Source: CAZFLM01 sp964519955 (GTDB lineage Bacteria > Armatimonadota > Chthonomonadetes > Chthonomonadales > CAJBBX01). From it: a stretch of DNA of 64,000 nt. Shown here in pieces: positions 32,932 through 41,463 of the stretch. The DNA lies in the NCBI GenBank assembly GCA_964519955.1, contig CAZFLM010000029.1:10817-74816 (forward strand). The letters run 5' to 3'. Within the stretch, counting starts at the first letter, position 1; every line of letters begins with the position of its first letter. The translations under genes were made by a program, and so were the position numbers. Below the pieces are notes generated by a model. It was not told the DNA's origin and did not search any database. It worked only from the letters and a program-made list of their open reading frames with translations.

Positions 32932-33885
32932 CTACATGTTCACGCAGCTCGTCAGCGGCTTGCCCTGCAGGGCGCGGACCGCTACCTCCAGGCCCATGAT
33001 GTGCAGCTTCGGGATGCTCTCGCGGCTGTGCCACGCGAAGTGCGGCGTGAGCAGGGCCGTCGGGCACTGGCGGATCGGGTGGTCAGCCTCCAGCGGCTCG
33101 GTCTCGAACACGTCGAGGCCGGCCGCGGCGATCGTCCCCGCCTGCAGCGCCTCGGCGAGCGCCACCGTGTCGATCAGCGGGCCGCGCGAGGTGTTCACGA
33201 CGATGGCGTTGGGCTTCATCGTCTTCAGGCGCGCGGCGTTCACCATGTGCCGCGTCTCCGGCGTCAGCGGCGAGTGCATCGAGACGATGTCGCACTGCGC
33301 GAACAGGTCATCCACGCTCAGGCTCTGCACGCCCAGGCGCTCGAACTCCTCCGCCGGGACGAACGGGTCGTAGGCCGCCAGCTTGAACTCGCAGGCCGCC
33401 GCGCGCCGCAGCACCGCTCGCCCGATGCGCCCCATCCCAGCCACGCCGAAGGTCATCGCCTCGAACGCGGGCATCGCGTAGGGGAGGGCAGGCTTCCAGA
33501 CGCCGTCGCGCAGGCTGCGGTCGAGCGTGGGCAGCTCGCGCGCCAGCGACAGCGCGAGCGAGAACGCGTGGTCCGCCACCTCGTTGATGCAGTAGTCCGG
33601 CACGTTGCAGACCGGGATGCCCTTGGCGCGGGCCGCCTCTAGGTCCACCGTGTCGACACCGATCCCGCGCCGGATGATCACCTTGCAGTGGCTCAGCTCG
33701 GCGATCACGTCCGCGGTCACCGGGTACCAGACGGCCACGAGCGCGTCGGCATCGCGGATGGCGGCCTCCTTGTCGGGGCACGCCTCGGCATCCACCAGTT
33801 CCATCCCGGCATCGGTCACGACCTTCAGCGACTCGGGGATGTACTCCGAGCCGTAGTCCGCCAGAACGACCTTCAGACGACCCAT
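32932..33885 (-). CDS. D-2-hydroxyacid dehydrogenase, CtBP-like
   Basis: 317 residues; AAGGAGA before ATG 33885. Rossmann motif GVAGMGRIGRA near residue 147. The substrate-domain and catalytic Arg/Glu/His set appears as NTSRGPLID, DVFETEPLE and PHFAWHS. The Ser/Thr-rich HFAWHSRES stretch and VPDYCINEVADHAFSLALS place it in the CtBP-like branch rather than with the gene at 10815. It probably interconverts a 2-oxoacid and a D-2-hydroxyacid (2-keto-sugar acids would suit the block). It lies 10 bases after the mutarotase-like gene. Confidence 0.9.
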   Translation of the reverse strand: MGRLKVVLADYGSEYIPESLKVVTDAGMELVDAEACPDKEAAIRDADALVAVWYPVTADVIAELSHCKVIIRRGIGVDTVDLEAARAKGIPVCNVPDYCINEVADHAFSLALSLARELPTLDRSLRDGVWKPALPYAMPAFEAMTFGVAGMGRIGRAVLRRAAACEFKLAAYDPFVPAEEFERLGVQSLSVDDLFAQCDIVSMHSPLTPETRHMVNAARLKTMKPNAIVVNTSRGPLIDTVALAEALQAGTIAAAGLDVFETEPLEADHPIRQCPTALLTPHFAWHSRESIPKLHIMGLEVAVRALQGKPLTSCVNM

Positions 33886-33894
33886 CGTCTCTCC

Positions 33895-34902
33895 TTATCC
33901 CGCCGGCTTCATACGTTCGGCCACCTCATCCGCGTGGCTCGCGCTGCCGACTACCAGATCCATCTTCCACTCGATCCAGCCGCCTGGCCCGATGTAGCGC
34001 CCGCGCCCGGCGGCCATCGCCTCGTCGAGCCGGTCCGGGAAGCCCGTGCACGGCTCCAGCGCGACCCAGTACCCCGCTTGCCCGCTGAACGGCCACCAAC
34101 CGTGGTTGATGCACACGGCGATGTGCGCCGTGTCCTGGCGGTTCACGCGCAGCGCACAGAACCGGCCGGCGCCCGGGTCGAAGAGCGCGACCCAGCCCTC
34201 GTCCGTCGTCTCGACGCACACCTTGTCGTTCGCGTGCAGCTCGGGCCCGCCGATCGCGCCGTACTCGGTCATCCCGCCGTCGGGCGTCGGCACGCTGGGC
34301 CAGACGATGTCGCCGGCCTCCGCGATGCGCCCGCCGCCCGCGAAGACGATGCTCCCGCGCGGGTTGCCCGGCATCAGCACCTGCATCCCGGGGCGCGCGG
34401 CCAGCAGCGGGTGCGCCGACCACAGCGTCTCCATCGACCGGCCTAGCAGGTTATGCACGCGGTAGACGAACCGGAACGCCCCGGGGCCATCGCCGGCCTC
34501 GATCATGCGCCAGAACCGGTACGGGAGACACACCCCGTCCGTCACCGTGGTCAGTGCGCGCCCGTCGGTCTCAACGTCCCACCGCGCCGTCCACAGCTCG
34601 CCGTGGTCCGGTACGGTCACTCCCTCCCACGGCGCGCGCGGGTAGGGGCACTCGCCGATGGTGGGGAAACACTCATCGAAGCCGCTCGCGTCGTAGTTGC
34701 CGAACTCGTCGCCATACGTCATCGCGCGGAGCGGGCGCGTCTCGTCCCGCCAGATGAAGTTGGCGTCGTCGCCCTCGCGCGTCAGCGACACGATCTTGGC
34801 GCCCAACTCCGGAATGACCACCAGCGAGGCGCCTTCCACATCCACTTGTACGGCCGACCAACCCTCCCACTCGATCCGCGTTACTTGTGAGTCCCTTGCC
34901 AT
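33895..34902 (-). CDS. Aldose epimerase (galactose mutarotase)-like protein
   Basis: 335 residues. The beta-sandwich mutarotase superfamily is recognised by VVIPELGAKIVSL near residue 30, FDECFPTIGECPYP near residue 77, and PDHGELWTARW with the His expected in the active site near residue 98. HNLLGRSMETLWSAHP resembles the second conserved His block. Members convert sugar anomers or act on modified sugars; some are DUF4432-type with unknown substrate. The ribosome binding site lies inside the last codons of the UroD-family gene, so the two are tightly coupled. Confidence 0.82.
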   Translation of the reverse strand: MARDSQVTRIEWEGWSAVQVDVEGASLVVIPELGAKIVSLTREGDDANFIWRDETRPLRAMTYGDEFGNYDASGFDECFPTIGECPYPRAPWEGVTVPDHGELWTARWDVETDGRALTTVTDGVCLPYRFWRMIEAGDGPGAFRFVYRVHNLLGRSMETLWSAHPLLAARPGMQVLMPGNPRGSIVFAGGGRIAEAGDIVWPSVPTPDGGMTEYGAIGGPELHANDKVCVETTDEGWVALFDPGAGRFCALRVNRQDTAHIAVCINHGWWPFSGQAGYWVALEPCTGFPDRLDEAMAAGRGRYIGPGGWIEWKMDLVVGSASHADEVAERMKPAG

Positions 34903-34904
34903 TC

Positions 34905-36053
34905 CTACTCCCTGGTCGCTTCGAGCATCGCGCGGATGTTGTCCAGCGGGATCTCGGGTGTCATGACGTTGGCGGGCCCGAGGATCAACGCGTTGCCGAA
35001 AGGGCGTGCCAGTTCGTCCAGCGTGCGACGAATCGCGTCGCGCACCTGCGCGGGCGTGCCCTCGACGAGCAGGCCCTGGATGTCCACGGCCCCGCTGAAC
35101 GCGATCGCGCCTCCGTACTGGCGCGCGAGTTCGGCGGTTTCCATGGCGCCGGGCTGCACCGGGTCGAGCACATCGACCCCGACATCGATGAGATCGCCCA
35201 CGATGTCGATAACATTGCCGCAGCTATGCAGGATGAAGTCCATCCCGGCGTCGTGCGCAGTGTTCACCAAGCGGCGGTACCGCTCCTTGAATATCGTGCG
35301 CCACATTCGCGGCGATATCATCAGGCTCGTCTGCGAGCCCCAGTCGTCGGTGAGGAACACGCCGGCCGCCCCGAGCTTCGCCCACCAGCGGATGAGCGGA
35401 ACGAGGTACGCTTCGAGCGCATCTAGCAGGCGCTCTACCTCGTCGCGGTTGCTGTACAGATCCACGAAGATCGCGTCCATTCCGCGCAGCGAGTGCAGCC
35501 GCTCGAACAGGGCCAGGTGGATGATGCCGTAGCAGTACTTCGACGCGGCGTGCGCCTGCATAAGCCCCGCGCAGGCGTCGAGGCGGCCCGGCGCGACGGG
35601 GTCCGGGATGCGCGCGAGGAAGTCGGGGAGTTGCTCCCAGTTCTCGATGGGGTAGGCGACCGGCGTTGCCCCGACGCCGCCCGCGGCATGGCCCCAGCGC
35701 GTGCCCCACTCGTCGGTCCACTCCATCGCCTCCGTGAGCGCGGCCAGCGGGTCGACGTACGGCGTCTTGCCGGGCGGCTGGTACCCGATCGTGATGTCGT
35801 ACGGGATGGCGGCGATCGCGTCGTCCGGGTACTCGCACAGCAGGTCGGCGAGGGCGTCACCGTAGCGCAGGATGATGTCCGTCGAGAGGCGCTTCATCCG
35901 CACCGGACAGCGCGGGGCGCCCTGGCGATGCAGCGCTGAGCGCACCCACTCCTTCGTCGGCGGGTTGGCACGCTGGGCGGCGTCGACGCGCTGCTCGAAC
36001 CGCTGGATGATCGCGCGCCGCTCCTCGATGGGCAAGGTGTCCGAACGCATCAT
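34905..36053 (-). CDS. UroD-fold methyltransferase-like protein (second copy)
   Basis: 382 residues; the start ATGATG at 36053 overlaps the stop of the Ldh gene. It lacks the MTPRERV start of the copy at 26193 but has the same HSC motif (His276, Cys278 in FILHSCGNV) and the VQPGAMETAELARQYGG stretch. YCYGIIHLALFERLHSLRGM and FLTDDWGSQTSLMISP fit COG0407. A Zn-bound thiol substrate or corrinoid partner is expected from the family, but no corrinoid protein is nearby. It sits within the sugar-acid block, so it may demethylate or methylate a sugar-related compound; this is inference. Confidence 0.85.
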   Translation of the reverse strand: MMRSDTLPIEERRAIIQRFEQRVDAAQRANPPTKEWVRSALHRQGAPRCPVRMKRLSTDIILRYGDALADLLCEYPDDAIAAIPYDITIGYQPPGKTPYVDPLAALTEAMEWTDEWGTRWGHAAGGVGATPVAYPIENWEQLPDFLARIPDPVAPGRLDACAGLMQAHAASKYCYGIIHLALFERLHSLRGMDAIFVDLYSNRDEVERLLDALEAYLVPLIRWWAKLGAAGVFLTDDWGSQTSLMISPRMWRTIFKERYRRLVNTAHDAGMDFILHSCGNVIDIVGDLIDVGVDVLDPVQPGAMETAELARQYGGAIAFSGAVDIQGLLVEGTPAQVRDAIRRTLDELARPFGNALILGPANVMTPEIPLDNIRAMLEATRE

Positions 36054-37072
36054 GAGCGCTGATCCCTCAGTGCCGCCAGCTCATCGAGCAGCTCCTGGCT
36101 GATGGGGATGCCGTTGACGGTTCGGTCGGCCTCGCGGCGGAACTCCGGTTCGCCGGGCGCCAGCACCTGCGCGAACCCCTCGGCGGTTGGCTGCTCGTGC
36201 AGCTCGGCGATCATCGCGGCGATCTGGTCGAGGAAGCCGTCGCCGCCCGCAAACCGCCGGTAGTCGATGGCCGCCGCGAGGTGGCAGAGGCCGCGCGGCT
36301 GGTCGTAGGCGCCGTACATGATCGGGATGTGCGGCCCGAAGAACCCGCCCGCCAGCACGCCGGTCAGCACGTCGACGATGGCGCCGAGCGCGTAGCCCTT
36401 GGCCCCGGCGGCGGGCGTCCAGAGCGCGGCCTTGTGCGGGTCGGTGGTCGGCTTGCCATCCGCGTCCAGCGCCCACGTCTCGGGGATCTGGCGGTTCGCC
36501 GCGCGCGCCGCGTAGATCTGCCCGCCCGCCACGGTGCTCGTCGCCATGTCGAGCAGCAGGGGCGGCCCCTGGCGCGAGGGCGCGGCCACGCAGATGGGGT
36601 TCGTGCCGAAGAACGGGCGCTTGCCGCCGAACGGCACCACGCCGGAGTCCGTCTGCGTCAGCACAACCGCGATCAGGTCCGCCTTCAGCGCCTGGTACGC
36701 GAAGAAGGAGAGCGCCCCGCAGTGGCTGCTGTTGCGCACGCTGACGAACGCCAGGCCGGACTCGCGCGCCATCGCGATCGCCTCGTCCATGCCGCGGTAC
36801 ACGTTCACGTGGCCCAGGCCGTTGTCGCCATCCACGGTTGCGGTCGACGGCCCGGTCCGCTCGGTCCGGTGCAGGGGCGCGGGGTTGACGGAGCCCTCAT
36901 CCAGCCGGCGGATGTAGTGCGACACGCGCAGCACGCCGTGGGAGTCGGTCCCGCGCAGGTTCGCGTGAACCAGCGAGTCCGCCACGATGCGGCAGTCGTC
37001 CTCGGGCACCCCGCGCGACGCGAACACCGACGCGACGAGGGAGTGCAGGCTAGCAGCGTCTATGGTTGGCAT
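36050..37072 (-). CDS. Ldh family malate/L-lactate/ureidoglycolate-type oxidoreductase
   Basis: 340 residues. This NAD(P)-dependent family is unrelated to Rossmann dehydrogenases. Signatures: NLRGTDSHGVLRVSHYIRRL near residue 40, then SSHCGALSFFAYQA near residue 115 and GTNPICVAAPS. WTPAAGAKGYALGAIVDVLT near residue 215 is also typical. The enzyme reduces or oxidises a 2-hydroxy/2-oxo acid pair. In the sugar-acid setting a 2,3-diketo-gulonate or related reductase role is possible. The start at 37072 is downstream of 86 bases from the kinase. Stop overlaps the UroD start. Confidence 0.9.
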   Translation of the reverse strand: MPTIDAASLHSLVASVFASRGVPEDDCRIVADSLVHANLRGTDSHGVLRVSHYIRRLDEGSVNPAPLHRTERTGPSTATVDGDNGLGHVNVYRGMDEAIAMARESGLAFVSVRNSSHCGALSFFAYQALKADLIAVVLTQTDSGVVPFGGKRPFFGTNPICVAAPSRQGPPLLLDMATSTVAGGQIYAARAANRQIPETWALDADGKPTTDPHKAALWTPAAGAKGYALGAIVDVLTGVLAGGFFGPHIPIMYGAYDQPRGLCHLAAAIDYRRFAGGDGFLDQIAAMIAELHEQPTAEGFAQVLAPGEPEFRREADRTVNGIPISQELLDELAALRDQRS

Positions 37073-37158
37073 GGCTTCGTGTCCTGGTGAGTGTTCGTTG
37101 TCTTCGGGCAACCACTTTGATCGGCCTGATCGGGCTGACCGGGGGCGCTTTGCACCCG

Positions 37159-38163
37159 CTACCGCCGCACGCGCGCCGCGTTCTGGCCCTCCAGCAGGGC
37201 TTCGATCTCGTCGAGCGTGGCGAGGTTGAAGTCGCCGGGGATCGTGTGCTTCAGCGCCGCCGCCGCGACCGCGAAGTCGATCAGGCGCTGCGGCTCCATG
37301 CCGGTCAGCCAGCCGTGGATCGCGCCCGCGGTCAGTGCGTCGCCGCCGCCGATGCGGTCGACCATCGCCAGGTCGTAGTCGCGGCTGGTCCAGCGTCCGT
37401 CGCGGTTCGCCAGCGCCGCGTGCAGGCCACCCTCCGACGCGGACGAGCCCGACCGCTCCGAAAGCACCGCCGCCTCCAGGCCGAACCCGTCGCGCAGGCG
37501 GGCCGCGACGTCCGCCACATCGCCGGGGGCGGGCTCTCCCAGCAGCAGCTCGGCATCCGAGCGGCCGCACAGCACGTGGGTCACGACGGACAGCAACTCC
37601 CGCAGGACGCTCTGGGCCGTCGCCTCATCCCAGAGCCTCGACCGGTAGTTCACGTCGCAGCTCACGGGAATGCCACGCTCGCGCGCCTTGGTGCTTCCCT
37701 CGGCGACCGCCCGCACCACATTGGCGCCACGCGAGGGGGCCGTGCCGGAGAAGTGCAGCCACGCGCAGTCGTCCAGGATGGCGTCCCAGTCGTACACGCC
37801 GGGGTCGGCCTCCTGGAAGCCGCTGTGCTCGCGGTCGTAGATGACCTGCGAGGCGCGCTGGCCTGCCCCTTGCTCCACGTACAGCGTCCCGAGACGGTCG
37901 CCGCCGCGCACCACGTGCCGCGTGTCGACGCCGAACTGGCGCAGGTACGCCAGGCAGGCGTCGCCGACGGCGTGCGCCGGCACGACCGATACCGCCGACG
38001 CGCTGTGGCCGAGCAGCACGAGCGACACCGCCGCGTTGGCCTCGGCGCCCGTGTAGCGCACCTCGAGCTGGCGCGCCTGGGTGAGGCGCTCGTGCCCGGG
38101 GCTCGTCAGCCTGAGGAGCAACTCGCCGAATGCGACGACGCGGGATGGTTCGGGGGAGGCCAT
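37159..38163 (-). CDS. kdgK: PfkB-family kinase, 2-keto-3-deoxygluconate kinase-like
   Basis: 334 residues. Ribokinase-like fold: VVAFGELLLRLTSPG at the start and TGAEANAAVSLVLLG near residue 38 are typical of KDG kinases. The C-terminal ATP/catalytic motif is RIGGGDALTAG with the catalytic Asp; most relatives have GAGD, so the second Gly is a small variation. KDG kinase makes KDPG from 2-keto-3-deoxygluconate. Its stop is 6 bases from the start of the KDPG aldolase gene on the - strand side (aldolase first, kinase next), a classic pairing that supports both calls. Confidence 0.88.
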   Translation of the reverse strand: MASPEPSRVVAFGELLLRLTSPGHERLTQARQLEVRYTGAEANAAVSLVLLGHSASAVSVVPAHAVGDACLAYLRQFGVDTRHVVRGGDRLGTLYVEQGAGQRASQVIYDREHSGFQEADPGVYDWDAILDDCAWLHFSGTAPSRGANVVRAVAEGSTKARERGIPVSCDVNYRSRLWDEATAQSVLRELLSVVTHVLCGRSDAELLLGEPAPGDVADVAARLRDGFGLEAAVLSERSGSSASEGGLHAALANRDGRWTSRDYDLAMVDRIGGGDALTAGAIHGWLTGMEPQRLIDFAVAAAALKHTIPGDFNLATLDEIEALLEGQNAARVRR

Positions 38164-38169
38164 GACGGG

Positions 38170-38829
38170 TTACGACCGCTCCGCGATGGCCGGGGCGACC
38201 GCCTCGACGTAGGTGCGCGCGTTCGCCGTCAGCACCTCGAAGCGCCGCTCAGCGATGGCGACGGGGTCGAGGATCTTCCAGCCCACGCCGATGCCGATCG
38301 CGCCCGCGCGGATGTACGCGGCCGCGGTCTCGGGCGTCATCTCGGTGGTCGGCATGATGGTGATGTGCGGCAGCGGACCCTTCAGGTCAATCAGGTACTC
38401 GGGCGTGGCGATGCGGCCGGGGAAGAGCTTCACCACGTCGGCGCCGGCGTCCCAGGCGGTTGCCACTTCGGTCGGCGTCAGCGCGCCGGGCATCACCGCG
38501 ACGCCGTACTGCCGGCACACGTCGACGGTCGCGCGGTCGAAGCACGGGCTGACGATGTAGTCCGCTCCCGCGATGATGGCGAGGCGCGCGGTGACCGCGT
38601 CGAGCACGGTGCCCATGCCGACGAACACGTCCTGGCGGTGCGCGCGCAGCTTCTTGATGATCTCGAGCGCGCCGGGCGTGGTCATCGTAATCTCAAGGTG
38701 CCGGAGCCCGCCCTCGGCCACGGCGTCCAGGATCTCGGTCACGTGCACCGGGTTGTCCGTGCGAAGGACGGCGACCACGCCCACCGACGCGAGAGCGTCC
38801 AGGCCCTGCTGTTTGCGGCTAAGGGACAT
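38170..38829 (-). CDS. eda: KDPG / 4-hydroxy-2-oxoglutarate aldolase
   Basis: 219 residues; GGAG 8 bases before ATG 38829. Class I aldolase TIM barrel: VAVLRTDNP near residue 19, HLEITMTTPGA with the Glu, VGMGTVLD, PCFDRATVDVC, VMPGALTPTE and the Schiff-base Lys in VVKLFPG. It splits KDPG to pyruvate and glyceraldehyde-3-phosphate. The gene is followed directly by the KDG kinase, so the pair completes the lower Entner-Doudoroff-type route for hexuronates or similar sugar acids. The 2-oxoacid dehydrogenase farther down the block could take the pyruvate onward. Confidence 0.93.
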   Translation of the reverse strand: MSLSRKQQGLDALASVGVVAVLRTDNPVHVTEILDAVAEGGLRHLEITMTTPGALEIIKKLRAHRQDVFVGMGTVLDAVTARLAIIAGADYIVSPCFDRATVDVCRQYGVAVMPGALTPTEVATAWDAGADVVKLFPGRIATPEYLIDLKGPLPHITIMPTTEMTPETAAAYIRAGAIGIGVGWKILDPVAIAERRFEVLTANARTYVEAVAPAIAERS

Positions 38830-38882
38830 TGCGCTGCTCCAACTGACTGAGATGTACGGCTACCCACCCCGGCCTTCGGCCA

Positions 38883-38903
38883 CCCCTCCCGAATCGGGAG
38901 GGG
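38883..38903 (-). promoter_or_regulatory. 9-bp GC hairpin upstream of eda
   Basis: CCCCTCCCG-AAT-CGGGAGGGG, perfect stem, three-base loop, 55 bases upstream of the eda start on the - strand. It lies between the binding-protein gene and eda. No T tract follows on either strand, so attenuation, RNA processing or a simple palindromic repeat are all possible. Confidence 0.5.
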
Positions 38904-38970
38904 ACAATGTGCTGGCGTGTGGGACACTGACAGGCTTGTAACCACTGCTGCTCTGGGTGACCCGCAGTAA

Positions 38971-39152
38971 CGAGGCAGAGCCGCGCGCGCCAGCAAGCGG
39001 ACAACGCTGCACTGCGTACACGCCCTCGCCAGGCCCTCGCGCCAGCCGCCACGGCCCTGCCGGATCCCTCGCAGCGTTGGCTCGGGATGACCCGTTACGG
39101 CGCCGTGCCGCAGCGAGGCAGAGCAGCGCGCGCCAGCAAGCGGACAACGCTG
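38971..39152 (-). repeat. Pair of 39-bp direct repeats between transporter and eda
   Basis: CGAGGCAGAG...CGGACAACGCTG occurs at 38971-39009 and again at 39114-39152, 143 bases apart, nearly identical. The 364-base gap (38830-39193) holds this pair, the hairpin at 38883 and no gene. Confidence 0.75.
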
Positions 39153-39193
39153 TGCAACGCCAAGACCGTCGCCAGCCCCTCGCGGCCGCCGCG

Positions 39194-40198
39194 CTACTTG
39201 TTGATCGCCTTCTCGACCTTGTCCAGCAGCTCGTAGTACGGCGTCAGGCCGTCCTTCGTGATGAGCGGCGCGGGCAGCTTCGTCCACCACTCGATCTTGT
39301 CGCCCTTCGACGCCTTGACCAGCAGCTCGGCGGCCTGCTGCGCTTCATCCCACAGCGGCTGGCCGATGACCGCGCGGATCTCGCCGCTCTTCACCAGATC
39401 GAGGTTTACGCGCGTGTAGTCCATGCCGACCGCCACGATCTTGCGCCCGGTCTCCTTCTGCGCCTGGGCCCACGTTGTCGGCCCGCCGCCGGTCGTCGAG
39501 AGTGCGGCGGTCAGGTCCGGGTGCGCCCGCATCACGGAGACTGCCTTGGGGATCGCCTGGCCGGGGTCGAAGCCCTCCAGCTCGGAGTCGAGCACCTTGA
39601 CGCCCGGATACTTCTCCGCCATGGTCTTCTTGAACGTCTCCGCGACCATGTTCTCCGTGCTGTTGAAGCTGCCCTGCGTCACCGCGACCGTGCCCTTGCC
39701 GCCGATGGCTTGGCCGATGAACTCGGCGCTCTCCTTGGCGTAGGCGGCCGGGTCGCAGCTCACGCAGCCCTTGGCGCCCGGCACCGAACCCTCGGGAACG
39801 GGGAAGTGCGGCAGGATGATGGGCAGCCCGGCCTTCCCGGCCTTCTCGATGAACGGGTTGTACGAGGGATCGCCAGTCCAGATGGCCATGCCGGCGCCGT
39901 CGCCGCGCGCAAGCGCCTGTTCCGCCATCGCGATTGTGCCCGCGACATCCGGGCCGTCCGTGCCGAGCACCTCGCACTCGTATCCGAGCCTCTTGCAGGC
40001 CTCACGGAAGGCGATCTGGGTCAACTGATGGACCGGGTGGCCCTTCACAGCCTGAACCCAGTAGAGCTTCTTCTTCGCGGCGGCCGTGGTCGTGGGGGCG
40101 CCCGGGCCGGTCGTTCCGTTGGTCGACTGCTGCCGCTGGCATCCGGCTGCCAGCGCCAGGATGGCCACGCAACTCGCGATCAGTGCTGCCTTTCTCAT
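39194..40198 (-). CDS. Periplasmic sugar-binding lipoprotein of an ABC transporter
   Basis: 334 residues. ATG 40198 has GGAGGTGA 6 bases ahead. Residues 1-20 are a lipoprotein signal with lipobox LALAAGC. The mature part matches the RbsB/PBP1 type: KKKLYWVQAVKGHPVHQLTQ, GTDGPDVAGTIAMAEQALARG near residue 80, and TGDPSYNPFIEKAGKAGLPI, the ligand-pocket loop. It delivers a sugar or sugar acid to the permease coded just upstream (20 bases apart). The usual ATPase gene is not in the block, so either it lies elsewhere or another ATPase is borrowed. Confidence 0.9.
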   Translation of the reverse strand: MRKAALIASCVAILALAAGCQRQQSTNGTTGPGAPTTTAAAKKKLYWVQAVKGHPVHQLTQIAFREACKRLGYECEVLGTDGPDVAGTIAMAEQALARGDGAGMAIWTGDPSYNPFIEKAGKAGLPIILPHFPVPEGSVPGAKGCVSCDPAAYAKESAEFIGQAIGGKGTVAVTQGSFNSTENMVAETFKKTMAEKYPGVKVLDSELEGFDPGQAIPKAVSVMRAHPDLTAALSTTGGGPTTWAQAQKETGRKIVAVGMDYTRVNLDLVKSGEIRAVIGQPLWDEAQQAAELLVKASKGDKIEWWTKLPAPLITKDGLTPYYELLDKVEKAINK

Positions 40199-40217
40199 CG
40201 AAGTCACCTCCGCCCGA

Positions 40218-41216
40218 CTAAGAAGGCTCGGCGCGCACCATCGAGACCGCGCGAGCCCGACTGCGCCTGAACAGGTCGATGCTGACCGCGAGGATCATGA
40301 TGGCGCCTACGGCAACCGTCTGCCAGTGGGTGTTAACGCCCGCCATGACCAGACCACTGCGCACCACCTGCATGATGAGAAGACCCAGGAACGTGCCCGC
40401 GACGGTGCCCACCCCGCCGAATAGGCTCACTCCCCCGATGACTACCCCGGCGATGACATCCAGCTCCCAGCCCGTCCCGATCTCCGCCTGCCCGACGCTG
40501 ATCTGCGACATCAGCAGCATCCCGCCGGTTGCGGCGAGCATGCCGGTGAACACGTAGCACATCCACTTGGTGCGGAGGGTGTTGATGCCCGATATCTGCG
40601 CCGCCTCGCGGTTGCCGCCTGTCGCGAGCATCTCGCGGCCCGTTACGGTCCTCCGGAGCATGATGTCGGCAGCGACGATGAGAGCCAGCATCACCCAGAA
40701 GCTCCAGGAGACGCCGAGCGGCTCCGCCGAACCGAACTGCTTGACGGCGGGCGGCAGCGGGTAGATGGGGTAGCCCTTGCACAGGAGGTAGTTCAGCCCG
40801 CGCGCGATGTAGAGCATGCCGAGCGTCGCGATGAAGGCGGGCAGGCCGACGCGCACCGCGAAGAAGCCGTTCACGAGGCCCGCCGTCGCGCCGCACGCCA
40901 GTCCCGCGAGTACGGAGGCTTCGACCGACCATCCGGCGTTCTTCATCAGGTGGGCGGCGACGATGGCGCAGAGGCCGGCGACCGAGCCGACGGAGAGGTC
41001 CAGCTCGCCGCAGATCATCAGCAAGGTCTGGCCGACCGCGATGACGCCGACGAACGACATGCCGCGCAGCATCGACGCGATGTTCCCGCCGCCGAGGAGG
41101 GCGGGGTTGCGGATGGCGAAAAGCGTCGTGAATGCCAGGAGGGGGATGAGGACGCCTACTTCGGGCACGGCAAGGAGACGGCGAACGACACGGACGACAG
41201 AGACCTTGGTCTGCAT
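40218..41216 (-). CDS. RbsC-type ABC transporter permease
   Basis: 332 residues from ATG 41216; another start at 41261 would add 15 residues, with no better ribosome site. About nine hydrophobic segments. Family markers are GELDLSVGSVAGL near residue 71, GLPAFIATLGMLYIARGLNYL near residue 125, and NREAAQISGIN near residue 205, the cytoplasmic ATPase-contact loop. GGVSLFGGVGTVAGTFLG near the end is also typical. Ribose, xylose and sugar-acid systems share this type. It is the first gene of the - strand block, and a strong promoter lies 80 bases upstream. Confidence 0.92.
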   Translation of the reverse strand: MQTKVSVVRVVRRLLAVPEVGVLIPLLAFTTLFAIRNPALLGGGNIASMLRGMSFVGVIAVGQTLLMICGELDLSVGSVAGLCAIVAAHLMKNAGWSVEASVLAGLACGATAGLVNGFFAVRVGLPAFIATLGMLYIARGLNYLLCKGYPIYPLPPAVKQFGSAEPLGVSWSFWVMLALIVAADIMLRRTVTGREMLATGGNREAAQISGINTLRTKWMCYVFTGMLAATGGMLLMSQISVGQAEIGTGWELDVIAGVVIGGVSLFGGVGTVAGTFLGLLIMQVVRSGLVMAGVNTHWQTVAVGAIMILAVSIDLFRRSRARAVSMVRAEPS

Positions 41217-41297
41217 CGTGGGTAGACCGCCAGTGTGGATGCTAGCCGTGTTGCTGCGCACAACGGCGCCTGCGCCGGCCGCCCGTCGACGGCAACG

Positions 41298-41326
41298 ATC
41301 ATATCAAACCACCTCGGCATTGTCAA
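41298..41326 (-). promoter_or_regulatory. Consensus sigma-70 promoter of the sugar-acid block
   Basis: On the - strand TTGACA (41326-41321), 17-bp spacer, TATGAT (41303-41298). The -35 is perfect and the -10 5/6. Transcription would start near 41291 and give a leader of about 75 bases before the permease. Confidence 0.8.
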
Positions 41327-41463
41327 CGGACTTGCGCGCAATTGGTGGGCGCACATGCCACGGCGCCCTCCGGCGTGCAGGAAGACCGTTCGATGCGCGC
41401 GAATGCAGGCGCGGACGATGGCTGCTCCGCAACGTGCCTGCCCCATCGATGGAGGACCCGAAC

